64,000 nt of DNA, taken from Thalassotalea loyana. Its GTDB lineage: Bacteria; Pseudomonadota; Gammaproteobacteria; Enterobacterales; Alteromonadaceae. The stretch is from positions 62,001 to 126,000 of the forward strand of contig NZ_BSSV01000006.1 in the NCBI RefSeq assembly GCF_030161435.1, in the 5' to 3' direction. The notes below the pieces were generated by a model that worked only from the letters and a program-made list of their open reading frames with translations, did no database searches and was not told where the DNA came from. Positions 47,102-57,273 of this stretch are shown one piece after another; the stretch's first letter is position 1, and each line of letters opens with the position of its first letter. A program made the translations under genes and the position numbers.

Positions 47102-48133
47102 TTAGGCTTTTACTTGCCATTGAATTTGTTCACCTGCACGAATAGGTACAACAACATCGCCACCAAAACTCAAAGTATTTGGAACATCCCAATCGCCCTT
47201 TTCCAACGTTATCGTGTCGGTATTTACTGGCAAATTGTAGAACTTAGGACCATTAAGGCTTGCAAAGCCTTCAAGGTTTTCTAACTTCCCTTCAACATCA
47301 AACACTTCTGCGTAAAGCTCAATGGCCGCGTGGGCGGTATATGCACCAGCACAACCACAAGAAGATTCTTTCGCGTGTTTAGGATGAGGAGCAGAATCTG
47401 TACCCAGGAAGAATTTATCACTTCCAGATGTTGCCGCCTCAATAAGCGCTTGTTGGTGAATATTACGTTTTAATATTGGTAAACAGAAATAATGAGGACG
47501 AATCCCACCAACCAACATGTGATTTCTATTGAATAGTAGATGATGTGCCGTGATTGTTGCCGCAACATTGCTACCCGCTGATTTTACAAACTCTACGGCA
47601 TCTTTAGTTGTGATGTGCTCTAGTACAACTTTCAACTCTGGATACTTAGCCACGAGTGGTGACAAAATGGTATCAATAAACACCTTTTCGCGATCAAAGA
47701 TATCAATATGATTATCTGTGACTTCACCATGAATCAATAGTGGCATTTCACAAGCCTGCATTTGTGCAACGACGGCGTCAATATTATTGATATCCGTTAC
47801 GCCTGAAGACGAGTTTGTTGTTGCACCTGCTGGGTACAATTTCGCTGCGTATACGATACCAGACTCTTTCGCGTCGATAATATCTTGTGGTGTTGTTTGG
47901 TCAGTAAGGTATAGCACCATTAATGGTGTAAAATTCTCACTGTGGTTTTGTGCCTGTATACGGTCGTAATAACCTTTTGCCATTTCTGCATTCACAACTG
48001 GTGGTACGAGGTTAGGCATTACAATTGCACGACCAAAATAACGGCTAACGTCTTTCACCGTATCAACTAAAACTTCACCATCGCGTAAATGAATATGCCA
48101 ATCGTCAGGTCTAGTAATTGTTAATGTTGTCAT
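47102..48133 (-). CDS. pyrC: Dihydroorotase
   Basis: This is a 343-residue zinc amidohydrolase closing carbamoyl-aspartate to dihydroorotate in pyrimidine synthesis. The N-terminal metal motif is DWHIHLRDG, the carboxylated lysine lies in [14 protein letters not shown], and the late segment [16 protein letters not shown] holds the catalytic Asp. The length is like E. coli PyrC (348), confirming the short type-II form. The downstream PTPS-like gene begins 9 bases after its stop. Confidence 0.96.
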   Translation of the reverse strand: MTTLTITRPDDWHIHLRDGEVLVDTVKDVSRYFGRAIVMPNLVPPVVNAEMAKGYYDRIQAQNHSENFTPLMVLYLTDQTTPQDIIDAKESGIVYAAKLYPAGATTNSSSGVTDINNIDAVVAQMQACEMPLLIHGEVTDNHIDIFDREKVFIDTILSPLVAKYPELKVVLEHITTKDAVEFVKSAGSNVAATITAHHLLFNRNHMLVGGIRPHYFCLPILKRNIHQQALIEAATSGSDKFFLGTDSAPHPKHAKESSCGCAGAYTAHAAIELYAEVFDVEGKLENLEGFASLNGPKFYNLPVNTDTITLEKGDWDVPNTLSFGGDVVVPIRAGEQIQWQVKA

Positions 48134-48200
48134 CTGGTCTTCCTATAAGTAATTCTTGGTATCTTATTGAATAAATTAAACTTTACTTGGTAACGCGTTA

Positions 48201-49253
48201 CTAAAAACTATCTTCGCTACCGGTATTTTCCTCTAAAAGTGCAAGCAACTGCGCCTTAAGATTAGGTGGCACTTTATGAATGGTTAATGTGTCTGCTGCT
48301 TTATTATAGACAACGTCTTGACCAAAGTGGCTACGTTCAAAACTAACGCTGATTCCGTTACCGTAACCAGAATACTTTGTCACTTTATTGATAACGGCTT
48401 GATCATGTGGAAAGTTCTCTTCAAGTGGGTAAGCTTGGTCTTGACAGAATTTGTAAAAGTCAGTCTCTTCACTTTCACTTGGTAACACTTCACCAAGTGC
48501 TTTAATCGAAACCTCCTGCCCCGACTCTTTCTGCTCTTTACAGTAGCTTAGCAGCTCTTTACGCGCATTTTGTTTTTCTTCTGCATTGAGTTGATTCGTT
48601 GAAACGTAATCCTCGACAGCTTGAACAAGTGTTAAACTTTGCTCTTTAGCGTCCACCCCTTCTTCACAATGAAGGTACTCTAAAAAGAAGTCTGCAACTT
48701 TTCTACCTGCCCGCCCTTTTATGAAAGAGATATACGATTTATTTTGTGCATTTTGTAAATAATCAAAGAGATCGATCCGAGCGGCTAATTGTAACTTAGC
48801 AGTATCTAAATGCTTATCTGCAGAAATATTTAGTTCACCATCGACACTATAATGCTCAGTGACAGGGATGATCGCAGTGAATAGGTAGCGCCCGCCCATA
48901 AATTCATAGTGACAGATAACTAAATAGCCTGACTCAACTAACTCATATTTATCTAGTTCTTGTTTTAAACGTTCTGCTGCGTCTACGGCAAACTGGCTGA
49001 AGGTTTCTTCGTCATCTAAGTAGCGACCTAATAACTCATCAAAGCCTAATTTATCGCCTTCTGCAGGCATCGAATTAAACTTCGCATAGGCTTTAGAGCC
49101 TTTTCCGTTATATAAATGGTGTAAAACATCTACAAAACTGTTAAGTTTTTCAGTAACTTCGATGTTTTCAGGACCGAATTGTAAATTCGCCTCTGAGCTT
49201 TCGTCTAGCTTTGAAATAAAATGCAAAGCAATATTTTTTATTAGTAAACTCAT
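48201..49253 (-). CDS. yejK: Nucleoid-associated protein YejK
   Basis: This is a 350-residue protein of the YejK/NdpA family (335 in E. coli). Family landmarks are the opening LLIKNIALHFI, the segment FIKGRAGRKVADFFLEYLHCEEG and the late GYGNGISVSFERSHFGQDV. It binds DNA in the nucleoid and, in E. coli, interacts with topoisomerases. It is divergent from yejL-yejM with a 74-bp gap, the same arrangement as in enterobacteria. Confidence 0.95.
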   Translation of the reverse strand: MSLLIKNIALHFISKLDESSEANLQFGPENIEVTEKLNSFVDVLHHLYNGKGSKAYAKFNSMPAEGDKLGFDELLGRYLDDEETFSQFAVDAAERLKQELDKYELVESGYLVICHYEFMGGRYLFTAIIPVTEHYSVDGELNISADKHLDTAKLQLAARIDLFDYLQNAQNKSYISFIKGRAGRKVADFFLEYLHCEEGVDAKEQSLTLVQAVEDYVSTNQLNAEEKQNARKELLSYCKEQKESGQEVSIKALGEVLPSESEETDFYKFCQDQAYPLEENFPHDQAVINKVTKYSGYGNGISVSFERSHFGQDVVYNKAADTLTIHKVPPNLKAQLLALLEENTGSEDSF

Positions 49254-49327
49254 AAATTGTCTGGTGTTATATCGTTATCTGTTTTGTTAAACTATCGGTT
49301 ATTAAACTTTTTATCTAAAACCAAATT

Positions 49328-49543
49328 ATGCCTATTGTATCTAAGTATTCTAACGAACGTGTAGAAAAAATTATCGATGATTTAATGAAAGTGTTGGCAG
49401 ACGAGTCTGCTACAGCTGATCTAGCACTTATGTGTTTAGGTAATGCTGTGACTGAAGTTATTTTAAATCAAGTGCCTGAAGGCCAACGAGCTCAAATAAC
49501 TCAAAACTTTGCGAATGCACTTAAACAATCAATTAAATCATAA
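49328..49543 (+). CDS. yejL: YejL family protein (DUF1414)
   Basis: This is a 71-residue, acidic helical protein: [20 protein letters not shown] and [12 protein letters not shown] are the family core. Function is unknown. It lies 12 bases before yejM and is conserved in this place across gammaproteobacteria, so the two are probably cotranslated. Confidence 0.95.
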   Translation: MPIVSKYSNERVEKIIDDLMKVLADESATADLALMCLGNAVTEVILNQVPEGQRAQITQNFANALKQSIKS

Positions 49544-49555
49544 TAAGAAGTATCT

Positions 49556-51244
49556 ATGGCAACAATTGTATCAAAGGACTACAGTAAAAAACTATTAAAG
49601 TTAATTAGTTGGAGCCATTGGTTCACGTTTTTTAATATTGCGATAGCAATTATGTGCTCTGTGATATATATCGTAAGCGAGCCATTACCTGAATCTTTGC
49701 TTGGTCAAGTGTACTTATTCGCTAATTGGTTTAGCCATATGGCGTTTATTACCTTTTTAGCGTTTGTACTCATTGTATTCCCGATCACCTTATTATTGCC
49801 ATATACTCGATTCATTCGTGCCAGTGCATCAATTGTATTTACAATTTACATCATGCTCTTGGTACTTGACGGCTATATATACAGTCAACTTGGCTATCAC
49901 ATTAACAGCTCATCAAGTGACCAAATATTAGCCGTTATTAATTCTCAAATTCAGGCAAATAGTCGAGCCTTTTGGTTTACGGCTGTAGTCTTATGTCTTT
50001 TAGCGCTCAGTGTTCAATTGGTTATTTCCAACTATGCATGGAAACATTTAGAACAGCTACAAAAAACTAAATTTGCGAAGTATTTTGTACACTCGTTTGT
50101 TGGGTTGTTTTTCTTCAGCCACATCACCCATATTTGGGCAGATGCGAATCTTGAATACGATATTTTACGTCAAGATAATGTCTTACCGCTATCCTACCCT
50201 TTAACCGCTAAAACATTGCTAACCAAATATGGTATGTTTGATAAAAATGCGTATTTAGAACGTCGCACTGACCCACTAAAATTGTCTAATGAAATCAAGC
50301 AATATCCTAATTTTTCTGGTGTGTGTGAGGCTCCTGCAACGACAGACCGTGTATTTATTTTGCTAACAAAAAATGCCTTAACTCAGAAAAATATAAACCA
50401 ATTTAGTCAACGAACTCACCAGCAAACCACTAAATTACTTCGCCATACAGATAGTGCGAAAACAGAGGATGCATGGTTCAATTTGTTTTATAGTTTGCCA
50501 ACGATTTATCAACAAAATGTTCTTGAACAAAATGTAAAACCAATACTCTTGCAAGTCATTGGCAGCAATGGCCTGAAAACGAGTTTGACTTACGTTGGTG
50601 ATGGTAATAATGAGTTACCAAGTTGGCTAGTTCAATCTGCGGATTCAGTTGAAAGTATTTCGGATATAGCGCCATTTATATCTGCCAATCACTTTAAACA
50701 GGTAGAAAAAGGTCTTCACGTGATTTATTTCGATCAGGAAGACAACTATCAGTATCAAGTGTTTGTCGACGCGCTACTTCTGGCACAAAAGCAAAACCGT
50801 CAAAATGATATAGTTTATGTCTCTCGTATTGGTAACGACTCGTTGTCAGATAGTCTTTCAATGAAACCTGCGTTATTGATTACACCAAATATAAAACGTG
50901 CAGATGTTAGTCAGCGCACCAATCATATGGATATTGTGCCGACGTTGATGAATGAGTGGCTAATGTGTGACTTAGAGGAAAGCAAGTACAGCGTTGGTCA
51001 TTCATTACCATCGATAAAAACCAATCGCGTATTGGCTAATACAAATGAACAAGGAATTATGGTGTTTGACAAAGACAGATCAGTTTTTGTCGATCAAAAC
51101 TCAAACTTCCAAACGTTTTCACAGCGCCTTGGTCAACCGATTATGGATGATAAGGATTTTCCATTATTGATCGATGGCATACATTACATTAATCAATTTT
51201 CGGTCAGCAAAAGCAAACAATTTGGCCAATCGAACAACGAATAA
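49556..51244 (+). CDS. yejM: Inner-membrane protein YejM (PbgA/LapC), DUF3413 plus sulfatase-like domain
   Basis: This is a 562-residue protein. Five hydrophobic helices (about residues 15-190) are followed by a periplasmic domain of the alkaline phosphatase/sulfatase fold. In E. coli YejM regulates LpxC proteolysis through LapB and senses lipopolysaccharide. The catalytic nucleophile region typical of active sulfatases is not obvious, as in E. coli, where the domain is inactive. The length is slightly shorter than E. coli (586). It ends at a strong terminator. Confidence 0.93.
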   Translation: MATIVSKDYSKKLLKLISWSHWFTFFNIAIAIMCSVIYIVSEPLPESLLGQVYLFANWFSHMAFITFLAFVLIVFPITLLLPYTRFIRASASIVFTIYIMLLVLDGYIYSQLGYHINSSSSDQILAVINSQIQANSRAFWFTAVVLCLLALSVQLVISNYAWKHLEQLQKTKFAKYFVHSFVGLFFFSHITHIWADANLEYDILRQDNVLPLSYPLTAKTLLTKYGMFDKNAYLERRTDPLKLSNEIKQYPNFSGVCEAPATTDRVFILLTKNALTQKNINQFSQRTHQQTTKLLRHTDSAKTEDAWFNLFYSLPTIYQQNVLEQNVKPILLQVIGSNGLKTSLTYVGDGNNELPSWLVQSADSVESISDIAPFISANHFKQVEKGLHVIYFDQEDNYQYQVFVDALLLAQKQNRQNDIVYVSRIGNDSLSDSLSMKPALLITPNIKRADVSQRTNHMDIVPTLMNEWLMCDLEESKYSVGHSLPSIKTNRVLANTNEQGIMVFDKDRSVFVDQNSNFQTFSQRLGQPIMDDKDFPLLIDGIHYINQFSVSKSKQFGQSNNE

Positions 51245-51283
51245 CCAGTTGATTCCTAAAATAAAGCATCTGTATTGATTTTG

Positions 51284-51317
51284 AATGCCAAACCGTTAAT
51301 ATGGTTTGGCATTTTAT
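51284..51317 (+). terminator. yejM terminator
   Basis: AATGCCAAACC and GGTTTGGCATT form a perfect 11-bp stem with an 8-base loop and a TTATTT tail, immediately upstream of the tRNA gene. Confidence 0.88.
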
Positions 51318-51321
51318 TTAT

Positions 51322-51398
51322 CGGGATATAGCGCAGTCTGGTAGCGCGTGCGTCTGGGGGACGTGAGGTCGCAGGTTCAAGTCCTGCTATCCCGACCA
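51322..51398 (+). tRNA. tRNA-Pro (anticodon GGG)
   Basis: This is a 77-base cloverleaf. The acceptor stem is CGGGATA / TATCCCG, the D-arm is GCGCAGTCTGGTAGCGC, the anticodon loop CTGGGGG reads GGG at 34-36 with G37, and the T-arm is GCAGG-TTCAAGT-CCTGC. The CCA end is encoded. It serves CCC and CCU proline codons. It stands alone between yejM and the SRAP gene, and no integrated element follows its 3' end. Confidence 0.95.
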
Positions 51399-51405
51399 CT
51401 TCATC

Positions 51406-52083
51406 TTAATCTGCTTGAATAACCTCAATATCACCAACAGCCTTGTATGTTGACGGCTTATCAACTTTCTGAGCATATAATTTAGTAGGTAAGTTTGGTG
51501 TTAACAAATCAGAGAATTCATCAACATCCTGCTTTGAGGGGTTTAACCAATCGTTATATCGATGCTTCGGAACAATCAACGGTGATGCTTTACTGTGAAT
51601 ATGTGCCAGCTTTTGATGTGGCGGTAATGTAATAACTGAGCAAGATGTGATGAGTTTGTCATCGTACTGCCACTGTTTATATAAACCACCTAGGCAAATG
51701 TATTCCCCTTCCTCAACTGTGAAGTCGACATAATGAATTGGTTTCTTATTAACGAACTCTGTTTCACCAAACCCTTTTACTGGGATTAAACATCTGTTTT
51801 TTCTAAATGCCTGGTATCCCGCAGCGCGCGGCACATTGAGTTTGTCGTAGCGAGTATTAAAAGAAGTGTATTTAGATGGCACCATCTTTTGGTCTTGCTT
51901 ATCAAGCAGTAACCACCATATCGCATTGTCCAGATATCGCTGCTGATTTGCTTCAACAATAATAGATACGTCGTCTGTTGCTTTGATAAAGCGTTTAAAG
52001 ATTTGCTCATGTGGGTTTAACACATTGAGCTCTTGAGATGCCTTTGAAACCGACCTAGCGTATGTATTTAACCTACCGCACAT
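51406..52083 (-). CDS. yedK: SOS response-associated peptidase (SRAP, YedK/HMCES-like)
   Basis: This is a 225-residue protein of the SRAP family. The catalytic C2 follows the initiator Met (MCGRLNTYAR) and cross-links covalently to abasic sites in single-stranded DNA. The conserved Asn is in SFNTRYDKL, the Glu in VKGFGETEF and the active-site His in LAHIHSKASPLIV. It ends 8 bp after the tRNA-Pro gene on the opposite strand. Confidence 0.92.
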   Translation of the reverse strand: MCGRLNTYARSVSKASQELNVLNPHEQIFKRFIKATDDVSIIVEANQQRYLDNAIWWLLLDKQDQKMVPSKYTSFNTRYDKLNVPRAAGYQAFRKNRCLIPVKGFGETEFVNKKPIHYVDFTVEEGEYICLGGLYKQWQYDDKLITSCSVITLPPHQKLAHIHSKASPLIVPKHRYNDWLNPSKQDVDEFSDLLTPNLPTKLYAQKVDKPSTYKAVGDIEVIQAD

Positions 52084-52146
52084 AGCATTAACACTTGAAA
52101 CTAAGAAAATATGAATGGCTGTATATTAACGCATGAAATTCAATGT

Positions 52147-52989
52147 TCATATTGAAGAATACATTTCTGAGTATTCATCCAAAATATCGCCGTAATCATC
52201 TTCGGACAGACCCAGTACATCAAGAACCGGCGCCTCAAACGTAGGCCAGTCAGCAGACAATTTATACCGTTTTGCAACTTCTACCATATTTTCCGCGGCC
52301 TTAAGTGCAGCAAACGCTAATTGTGTTTTGTGGTCGCCCGCATGGTATAGACCATTAACATCATGATGTTGAAGGATTATTTGACAGATATCCTTAGGAA
52401 GGTGCCAAGAGGTAGCGATAAAATACCCAAGAATTGCATGGTTTGTTCGATAAGCAGCCTCTTCAAGGGCTATTGAATTGGTGTTTTCTTCATTAGCTTT
52501 AATCAACAAATTTTTGTAGTCGTCATACTTTCCTGCGAGTAATGGAATACCACAATCTTCGAACAGTCCGACTGTATATAGCATATCAATTGGGAGTTCA
52601 TTTTTAATGTTATTGCCAATGAACGTCATTGCATTTGCCAGGTCTTGTGCATCATCCCAAAATCGCTCCATTGAAATGCAGTATGCCCCTTTATAAGACT
52701 GTTTTAATAGTGTCGACGTTACCAACGCATTAATCGTGTTGATCCCCAGCATCATGACGGCTTGCTTTATTTCCGAAATACGTCGGCTCATTCCATAGAA
52801 TGGCGAATTAATAATTTTGAGAATAGTGGCACTCAAACCAACATCACTCGCAATTAAATTTTATATCTGCGTTATGTCTGGTTCATCTTCAGCCGCAAGC
52901 GATTGAATTTCGGTGAGGATATCGGGTTTGACTGGGACTTGGTAGCTTGAGGTTATCTCATTGATTTTATCTTCGGTTAAATTGATCAT
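52147..52989 (-). pseudogene. HDOD-domain protein interrupted by an in-frame stop
   Basis: One frame runs from ATG 52989 (AGGAG eight bases before) to 52147, 281 codons, but carries a TAA at 52861-52863 after residue 42 (EDEPDITQI, stop, NLIASDVGLSATILK). Both sides match one HDOD domain: the N-terminal part is the usual opening and the C-terminal part has SPFYGMSRRISEIKQAVMML and the degenerate HD region. HDOD proteins are cytoplasmic signalling scaffolds. A single-base change (for example from CAA, GAA or AAA) would restore it. An internal TTG near 52836 could start a truncated product. A recent nonsense mutation or a base-call error is more likely than recoding. Confidence 0.85.
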
Positions 52990-53073
52990 ACTTCGCTCCT
53001 GAAGAACACTCCATTGATTTGGTTCCTCATATGAGTATAGAAGCGATTTGTCATTTGGTGATGTTTTCAAACA

Positions 53074-53101
53074 AAAAAGCCAGCATGGATGCTGGCTTTA
53101 T
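53074..53101 (-). terminator. eda terminator
   Basis: An 11-bp stem (AAAGCCAGCAT / ATGCTGGCTTT) lies between the HDOD start region and eda. Read on the minus strand it is followed by TTTTTTGT, so it ends the eda transcript. Confidence 0.85.
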
Positions 53102-53117
53102 TAAGTAGGTGTACTCT

Positions 53118-53762
53118 TTAACTTTGTGCTAACGCAATTGCCTCTTTGGCAAGTTGAGTAATCTTGTCCCAATCTTTGTTCTTTACAATGTCATCTGACA
53201 CTAACCAAGAACCGCCGCAGCAAGCTACGTTTTTTAATGCAAGATAATTTTTTACGTTATTAACGTTAATACCGCCTGTTGGACAGAATTTAATATCAGG
53301 AAATGGACCACCAATACTTTGAATCGCCTTCACACCACCAGACGCTTCTGCTGGGAAGAACTTAAAGTGATCATAACCATAGTCAATGCCGTCCATTAAC
53401 TCAGAAATCGATGAAATACCCGGAATTAACGCAATATTTCCTTCATTACCGGCTTTTAATAGATCCTTAGTTAAACCAGGACTAATCGCAAACTTAGCAC
53501 CTGCATCAGCTGACGCTTGCAGTAACTCGCGATTCGTTACAGTTCCTGCACCAACCACCGCGTCAGGGAGCGCCTTTGCTATAGTTTCAATCACTTGTAA
53601 TGCAGACGGTGTACGTAGTGTAACTTCTAATACTTTTACATCTGCGGCAAGTAACGCTTGAGCAATTGGAAGCGCATCTTCAACATCTTCAATTACCAAC
53701 ACAGGCACAATAGGACCCATTGCAAATAAATCTTGCGGCATAATTTGCCAATTCTTAGTCAC
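53118..53762 (-). CDS. eda: KDPG/KHG aldolase
   Basis: This is a 214-residue aldolase splitting 2-keto-3-deoxy-6-phosphogluconate to pyruvate and glyceraldehyde 3-phosphate, the last Entner-Doudoroff step. The Schiff-base lysine is in DHFKFFPAEASGG, and the catalytic Glu is in VLEVTLRTPSAL. GTG 53762 is chosen because GAGGA lies before it; a longer frame overlaps glk. The gene begins one base after the glk stop (about 2 bp), so the pair is probably translationally linked. Confidence 0.95.
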   Translation of the reverse strand: MTKNWQIMPQDLFAMGPIVPVLVIEDVEDALPIAQALLAADVKVLEVTLRTPSALQVIETIAKALPDAVVGAGTVTNRELLQASADAGAKFAISPGLTKDLLKAGNEGNIALIPGISSISELMDGIDYGYDHFKFFPAEASGGVKAIQSIGGPFPDIKFCPTGGINVNNVKNYLALKNVACCGGSWLVSDDIVKNKDWDKITQLAKEAIALAQS

Positions 53763-53763
53763 G

Positions 53764-54738
53764 TTATAAATCCTCTTTAAGCTGCTGGCACAAATAAGCA
53801 CAGGCGCCAAGTAAACCTGGTTGTGCCTCTGTGATGACATATGTTGGAATATTTTGGTTAAATGGACTCAGGCGCCCTTTTTCTTCAAAGCGAGTTCTAA
53901 ATTCACTTTGCTTTAAAAACTCTATAAATCTAGGCACGATGCCACCGGCAATATAAACGCCACTAAAACTACTTAGTGTCAGCGCTAAATTACCTGCGAA
54001 GCTGCCTAAAATTTTGCAAAACTGCTCTAGTGCTTCAAGACACAAATCATCAGACTTATCGAGCGCTGCAGCTGAAATTTCATGAGCGGCTAACGACTTT
54101 GCCTCAACACCTTTGTAGTCAGCTAGCGCTTGATAAATCTGTTCGATTCCAAGACCGGAAAGCAATTGTTCATATGAGACATGGCTGTACTTTTTCAATA
54201 AGAAACGAAGAATCGCTGCTTCTGTTTCGTCAATAGGTGCGAAATCGACGTGACCGCCCTCGCCGCCCAAGCTGATCCAGCCGTGCTCACTCGGCACGAC
54301 ATTAGCTACGCCAAGCCCAGTTCCAGGACCACAGATTGAAATAGGACGATTAGCAAGCGCCTCACCACGGCCAATTTGAACCTTTTGTTCATCCGTTAAA
54401 AATGGAACAGCGTGAGCGATTGCTGTGTAATCATTAATAACAAACAAATTTTTCAGATTTAACGTATCTTTTAACTCAGTTTTCGAAAACTGCCATGGCA
54501 TGTTGGTCATAACAACAAGATCTTGCTCAACAGGACACGCAATTGCTAAACAAACATTCAACGTTGTTTCTGATAACCCATTACCTGCTAAATAATGTTT
54601 GAATACATCAGCAAGCGAAGGAAAATCACGACATTGGAAAACTTCAATCGCATTTATCGTGTTATTGTCCACAACTTGGCCGATACGAATATTCGTACCA
54701 CCAATATCAGCAACTAAATTAGTAATTTGATGAGCCAT
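53764..54738 (-). CDS. glk: Glucokinase
   Basis: This is a 324-residue bacterial-type glucokinase phosphorylating glucose. The ATP/phosphate site is LVADIGGTNIRIG at the N-terminus, the catalytic Asp is in FVINDYTAIAHA, and GPGTGLGVA with the glucose-contact Glu/His segment GGEGGHVDFAP follows. The length equals E. coli Glk (321). It lies between edd and eda, feeding the glucose-6-phosphate used by zwf. Confidence 0.96.
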   Translation of the reverse strand: MAHQITNLVADIGGTNIRIGQVVDNNTINAIEVFQCRDFPSLADVFKHYLAGNGLSETTLNVCLAIACPVEQDLVVMTNMPWQFSKTELKDTLNLKNLFVINDYTAIAHAVPFLTDEQKVQIGRGEALANRPISICGPGTGLGVANVVPSEHGWISLGGEGGHVDFAPIDETEAAILRFLLKKYSHVSYEQLLSGLGIEQIYQALADYKGVEAKSLAAHEISAAALDKSDDLCLEALEQFCKILGSFAGNLALTLSSFSGVYIAGGIVPRFIEFLKQSEFRTRFEEKGRLSPFNQNIPTYVITEAQPGLLGACAYLCQQLKEDL

Positions 54739-54740
54739 GT

Positions 54741-56576
54741 TTATTTGTTTTCCGCTAAGTAATTATCGTCAAATAATGAACATGCACCCGTATCAGCGGT
54801 ACTCAAATTTCTTCTCATAGAACCAAATAACTCGCGTCCCATGCCAACATGGTGCAGATTTACTTGGCAATTTGAACCTTCACGCTTCGCGAGTTCTTCA
54901 TCACTAACCATTAACGTTAACTCGCCAGTTTCACCGTTCAATTGGATCATATCGCCATTTTGAACTTTAGCGATCAAACCACCGTCTAGTGCTTCTGGGC
55001 ACAAATGAATTGCCGCTGGGACTTTACCCGATGCGCCAGACATTCGACCGTCGGTAACTAAAGCAACTTTAAAACCTTTATCTTGTAACACGCCTAAAGG
55101 AGGAGTTAGTTTATGCAACTCAGGCATACCGCGTGATTTTGGACCTTGAAAACGTACAACCGCGACAAAATCTTTTTCTAATTCACCGGCTTTAAATGCA
55201 GCTTCAAGCTCATGTTGATCTTCAAAGACTACAGCAGGTGCACTAACAATTTCGCTTCCTGGTCGCAAAGAAGACGTTTTGATTACGGATGTACCTAAAT
55301 TTCCTTTAAGCACTTTTAAGCCGCCATCTTCTTTAAATGGTTTTGCAACGCTTGCAATAACTTCATCATCACCAGATTCTGTTGCACCATCTACCCAAAC
55401 TAATTCGCCATCTTGTAGCACGGGTTGTTGAGTATAACGACGTAAGCCTTTACCACAGATAGTTTCTACATCCTCATGTAGTAATCCTGCATCAAGTAAT
55501 TCTTTAAACAGTAGTGCCATACCACCAGCCTGGTGGAAATGGTTAATATCAGCATGCCCATTCGGATAAATACGTGTGATTAAAGGCACAGCATCAGAGA
55601 TATCACTGAAGTCTTGGAAATCAATAATAATGCCAGCAGCACGCGCAAACGCAATAATGTGCATGGTTAGATTAGTTGACCCACCTGTCGCTGTTAATCC
55701 AACAATCGCATTAACGATTGAACGCTCATCAATCATCTGACCAACTGGCATGTAATTACCAGCTTGCGATGTTAATCGTGTAACTTGACGTGCAGCGGCT
55801 TTGGTAAGCTCTTCACGAAGCTGAGTATTTGGCGCAACAAAAGATGAACCAGGTAAGTGCAAGCCCATGATCTCAACCACTAATTGGTTCGAGTTTGCTG
55901 TACCGAAGAAGGTACAAGTACCTGCACTATGATAAGAAGCAGATTCAGCTTCAAGTAATTCGTCCTTGCCTACTTCGCCTTTAGCAAATTGTTGGCGAAT
56001 ACGGGCTTTTTCTTTGTTTGGTATACCTGAAGGCATTGGACCGGCAGGAACAAATACAGTAGGCAAATGACCGAACGTCATACTCGCAATTAAGAGACCT
56101 GGTACGATTTTGTCACAAATGCCAAGCATCAACGCGCCATCAAACATGTTATGTGACAATGCAACAGCTGTAGACATGGCAATAACGTCACGACTCATTA
56201 AGCTCAAGTCCATTCCAGGTTGACCTTGAGTAACGCCATCACACATTGCTGGTACACCACCAGCGAACTGTGCAACACCACCGACATCTGAAACAGCTTT
56301 TTTAATAATATCTGGATAACTTTGATAAGGCTGATGCGCACTAAGCATATCATTGTACGAAGAGACAATCGCTACATCAGCGTGGTTCAACCCTCGAAGT
56401 TTCGCTTTGTCCTCTTTACCACAAGCAGCGAAGCCATGAGCCAAGTTACCACAAGAGAGGCCTGCACGATGCACCACTTCAGACTTTGCTGCTGCGATCT
56501 TAGCTAAGTAGGCAGCTCGTGTATCTTTACTACGCGCTTTAATACGCTCAGTAATTGCTAAAATATCTTTATTCAT
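54741..56576 (-). CDS. edd: 6-phosphogluconate dehydratase
   Basis: This is a 611-residue iron-sulfur dehydratase of the IlvD/Edd family converting 6-phosphogluconate to KDPG. Cluster cysteines lie in SCGNLAHG-like, [14 protein letters not shown] and [13 protein letters not shown] segments, and the C-terminal [17 protein letters not shown] is conserved. The length is as in E. coli (603). It is 3 bases from both pgl and glk, so the block is a tight operon. Confidence 0.96.
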   Translation of the reverse strand: MNKDILAITERIKARSKDTRAAYLAKIAAAKSEVVHRAGLSCGNLAHGFAACGKEDKAKLRGLNHADVAIVSSYNDMLSAHQPYQSYPDIIKKAVSDVGGVAQFAGGVPAMCDGVTQGQPGMDLSLMSRDVIAMSTAVALSHNMFDGALMLGICDKIVPGLLIASMTFGHLPTVFVPAGPMPSGIPNKEKARIRQQFAKGEVGKDELLEAESASYHSAGTCTFFGTANSNQLVVEIMGLHLPGSSFVAPNTQLREELTKAAARQVTRLTSQAGNYMPVGQMIDERSIVNAIVGLTATGGSTNLTMHIIAFARAAGIIIDFQDFSDISDAVPLITRIYPNGHADINHFHQAGGMALLFKELLDAGLLHEDVETICGKGLRRYTQQPVLQDGELVWVDGATESGDDEVIASVAKPFKEDGGLKVLKGNLGTSVIKTSSLRPGSEIVSAPAVVFEDQHELEAAFKAGELEKDFVAVVRFQGPKSRGMPELHKLTPPLGVLQDKGFKVALVTDGRMSGASGKVPAAIHLCPEALDGGLIAKVQNGDMIQLNGETGELTLMVSDEELAKREGSNCQVNLHHVGMGRELFGSMRRNLSTADTGACSLFDDNYLAENK

Positions 56577-56579
56577 AAT

Positions 56580-57272
56580 TTACTCTGCCCAAAAAATATC
56601 GGTATTCGTCGCTTCACCGTTTAAAAACGCACGGATTGGCATTTCAAAGTGATCTTCACTCGCTAATGCTTTATCTAACACAGCTTTCTTGCTCTCTCCA
56701 CAGATGTGTAGAATGGTATTTTTTGCTGTCGCAAGGTGTGCAAAGCTGAATGAAATACGTTGATGAGGAGCTGTCGTAGGCTGAACTGACAACAATGGCT
56801 CAGCGTCTGCCGCAAAACCTTGTTTTATCTCATCACTACAAGGAAATAGCGATGCTGTGTGGCCGTCTTCACCCATACCTAAAATAAGCACATCAAAAGG
56901 AAGAACCTGAGCGCGTGCTTGTACGTTTAGCGAAGCTAACACATCAGCGGTCAATTCTTCACCTTGTTTGATATGGAAAAATGTTGCAGCTTTTGCGTTT
57001 GCTTGTAATAAATTTTCATGAACTAAGCGAGTATTGCTGTCACTTGATTCAAAAGTGACCCAGCGCTCATCAGCAAGCGTCACTGTAATTTTGTCCCAAG
57101 CTAAATCCATGTTCGCTAATTTTTCAAATAAACCTTTTGGCGTAGAACCACCTGAAACAGCGATACTTGCACGGCCATTAGCTTCAACAGCATTTGATAA
57201 AATACTACCGATATGGCTCGCAAGTTGCTCATCTAACTCTGTACGAGATGTAAATTCATTTAACTGATACAT
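56580..57272 (-). CDS. pgl: 6-phosphogluconolactonase
   Basis: This is a 230-residue DevB/Pgl-type hydrolase of 6-phosphogluconolactone. SGGSTPKGLFEKLA and DERWV are the sugar-phosphate isomerase-fold motifs, and LGMGEDGHTASLFP is the catalytic-loop signature. The ATG at 57272 (one base after the zwf stop) is preferred to the in-frame ATG at 57299 inside zwf. It joins zwf and edd in the pathway. Confidence 0.95.
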   Translation of the reverse strand: MYQLNEFTSRTELDEQLASHIGSILSNAVEANGRASIAVSGGSTPKGLFEKLANMDLAWDKITVTLADERWVTFESSDSNTRLVHENLLQANAKAATFFHIKQGEELTADVLASLNVQARAQVLPFDVLILGMGEDGHTASLFPCSDEIKQGFAADAEPLLSVQPTTAPHQRISFSFAHLATAKNTILHICGESKKAVLDKALASEDHFEMPIRAFLNGEATNTDIFWAE

Positions 57273-57273
57273 A

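Noticed and set aside
51322-51398. tRNA-Pro as integration site of a genomic island
   Set aside because: The following genes are an ordinary SRAP gene and a chromosomal HDOD gene, and no repeat of the tRNA 3' end was seen nearby.
52147-53070. Two separate small genes instead of one interrupted HDOD gene
   Set aside because: Both pieces are in the same frame, separated by one TAA, and together make one continuous HDOD domain.
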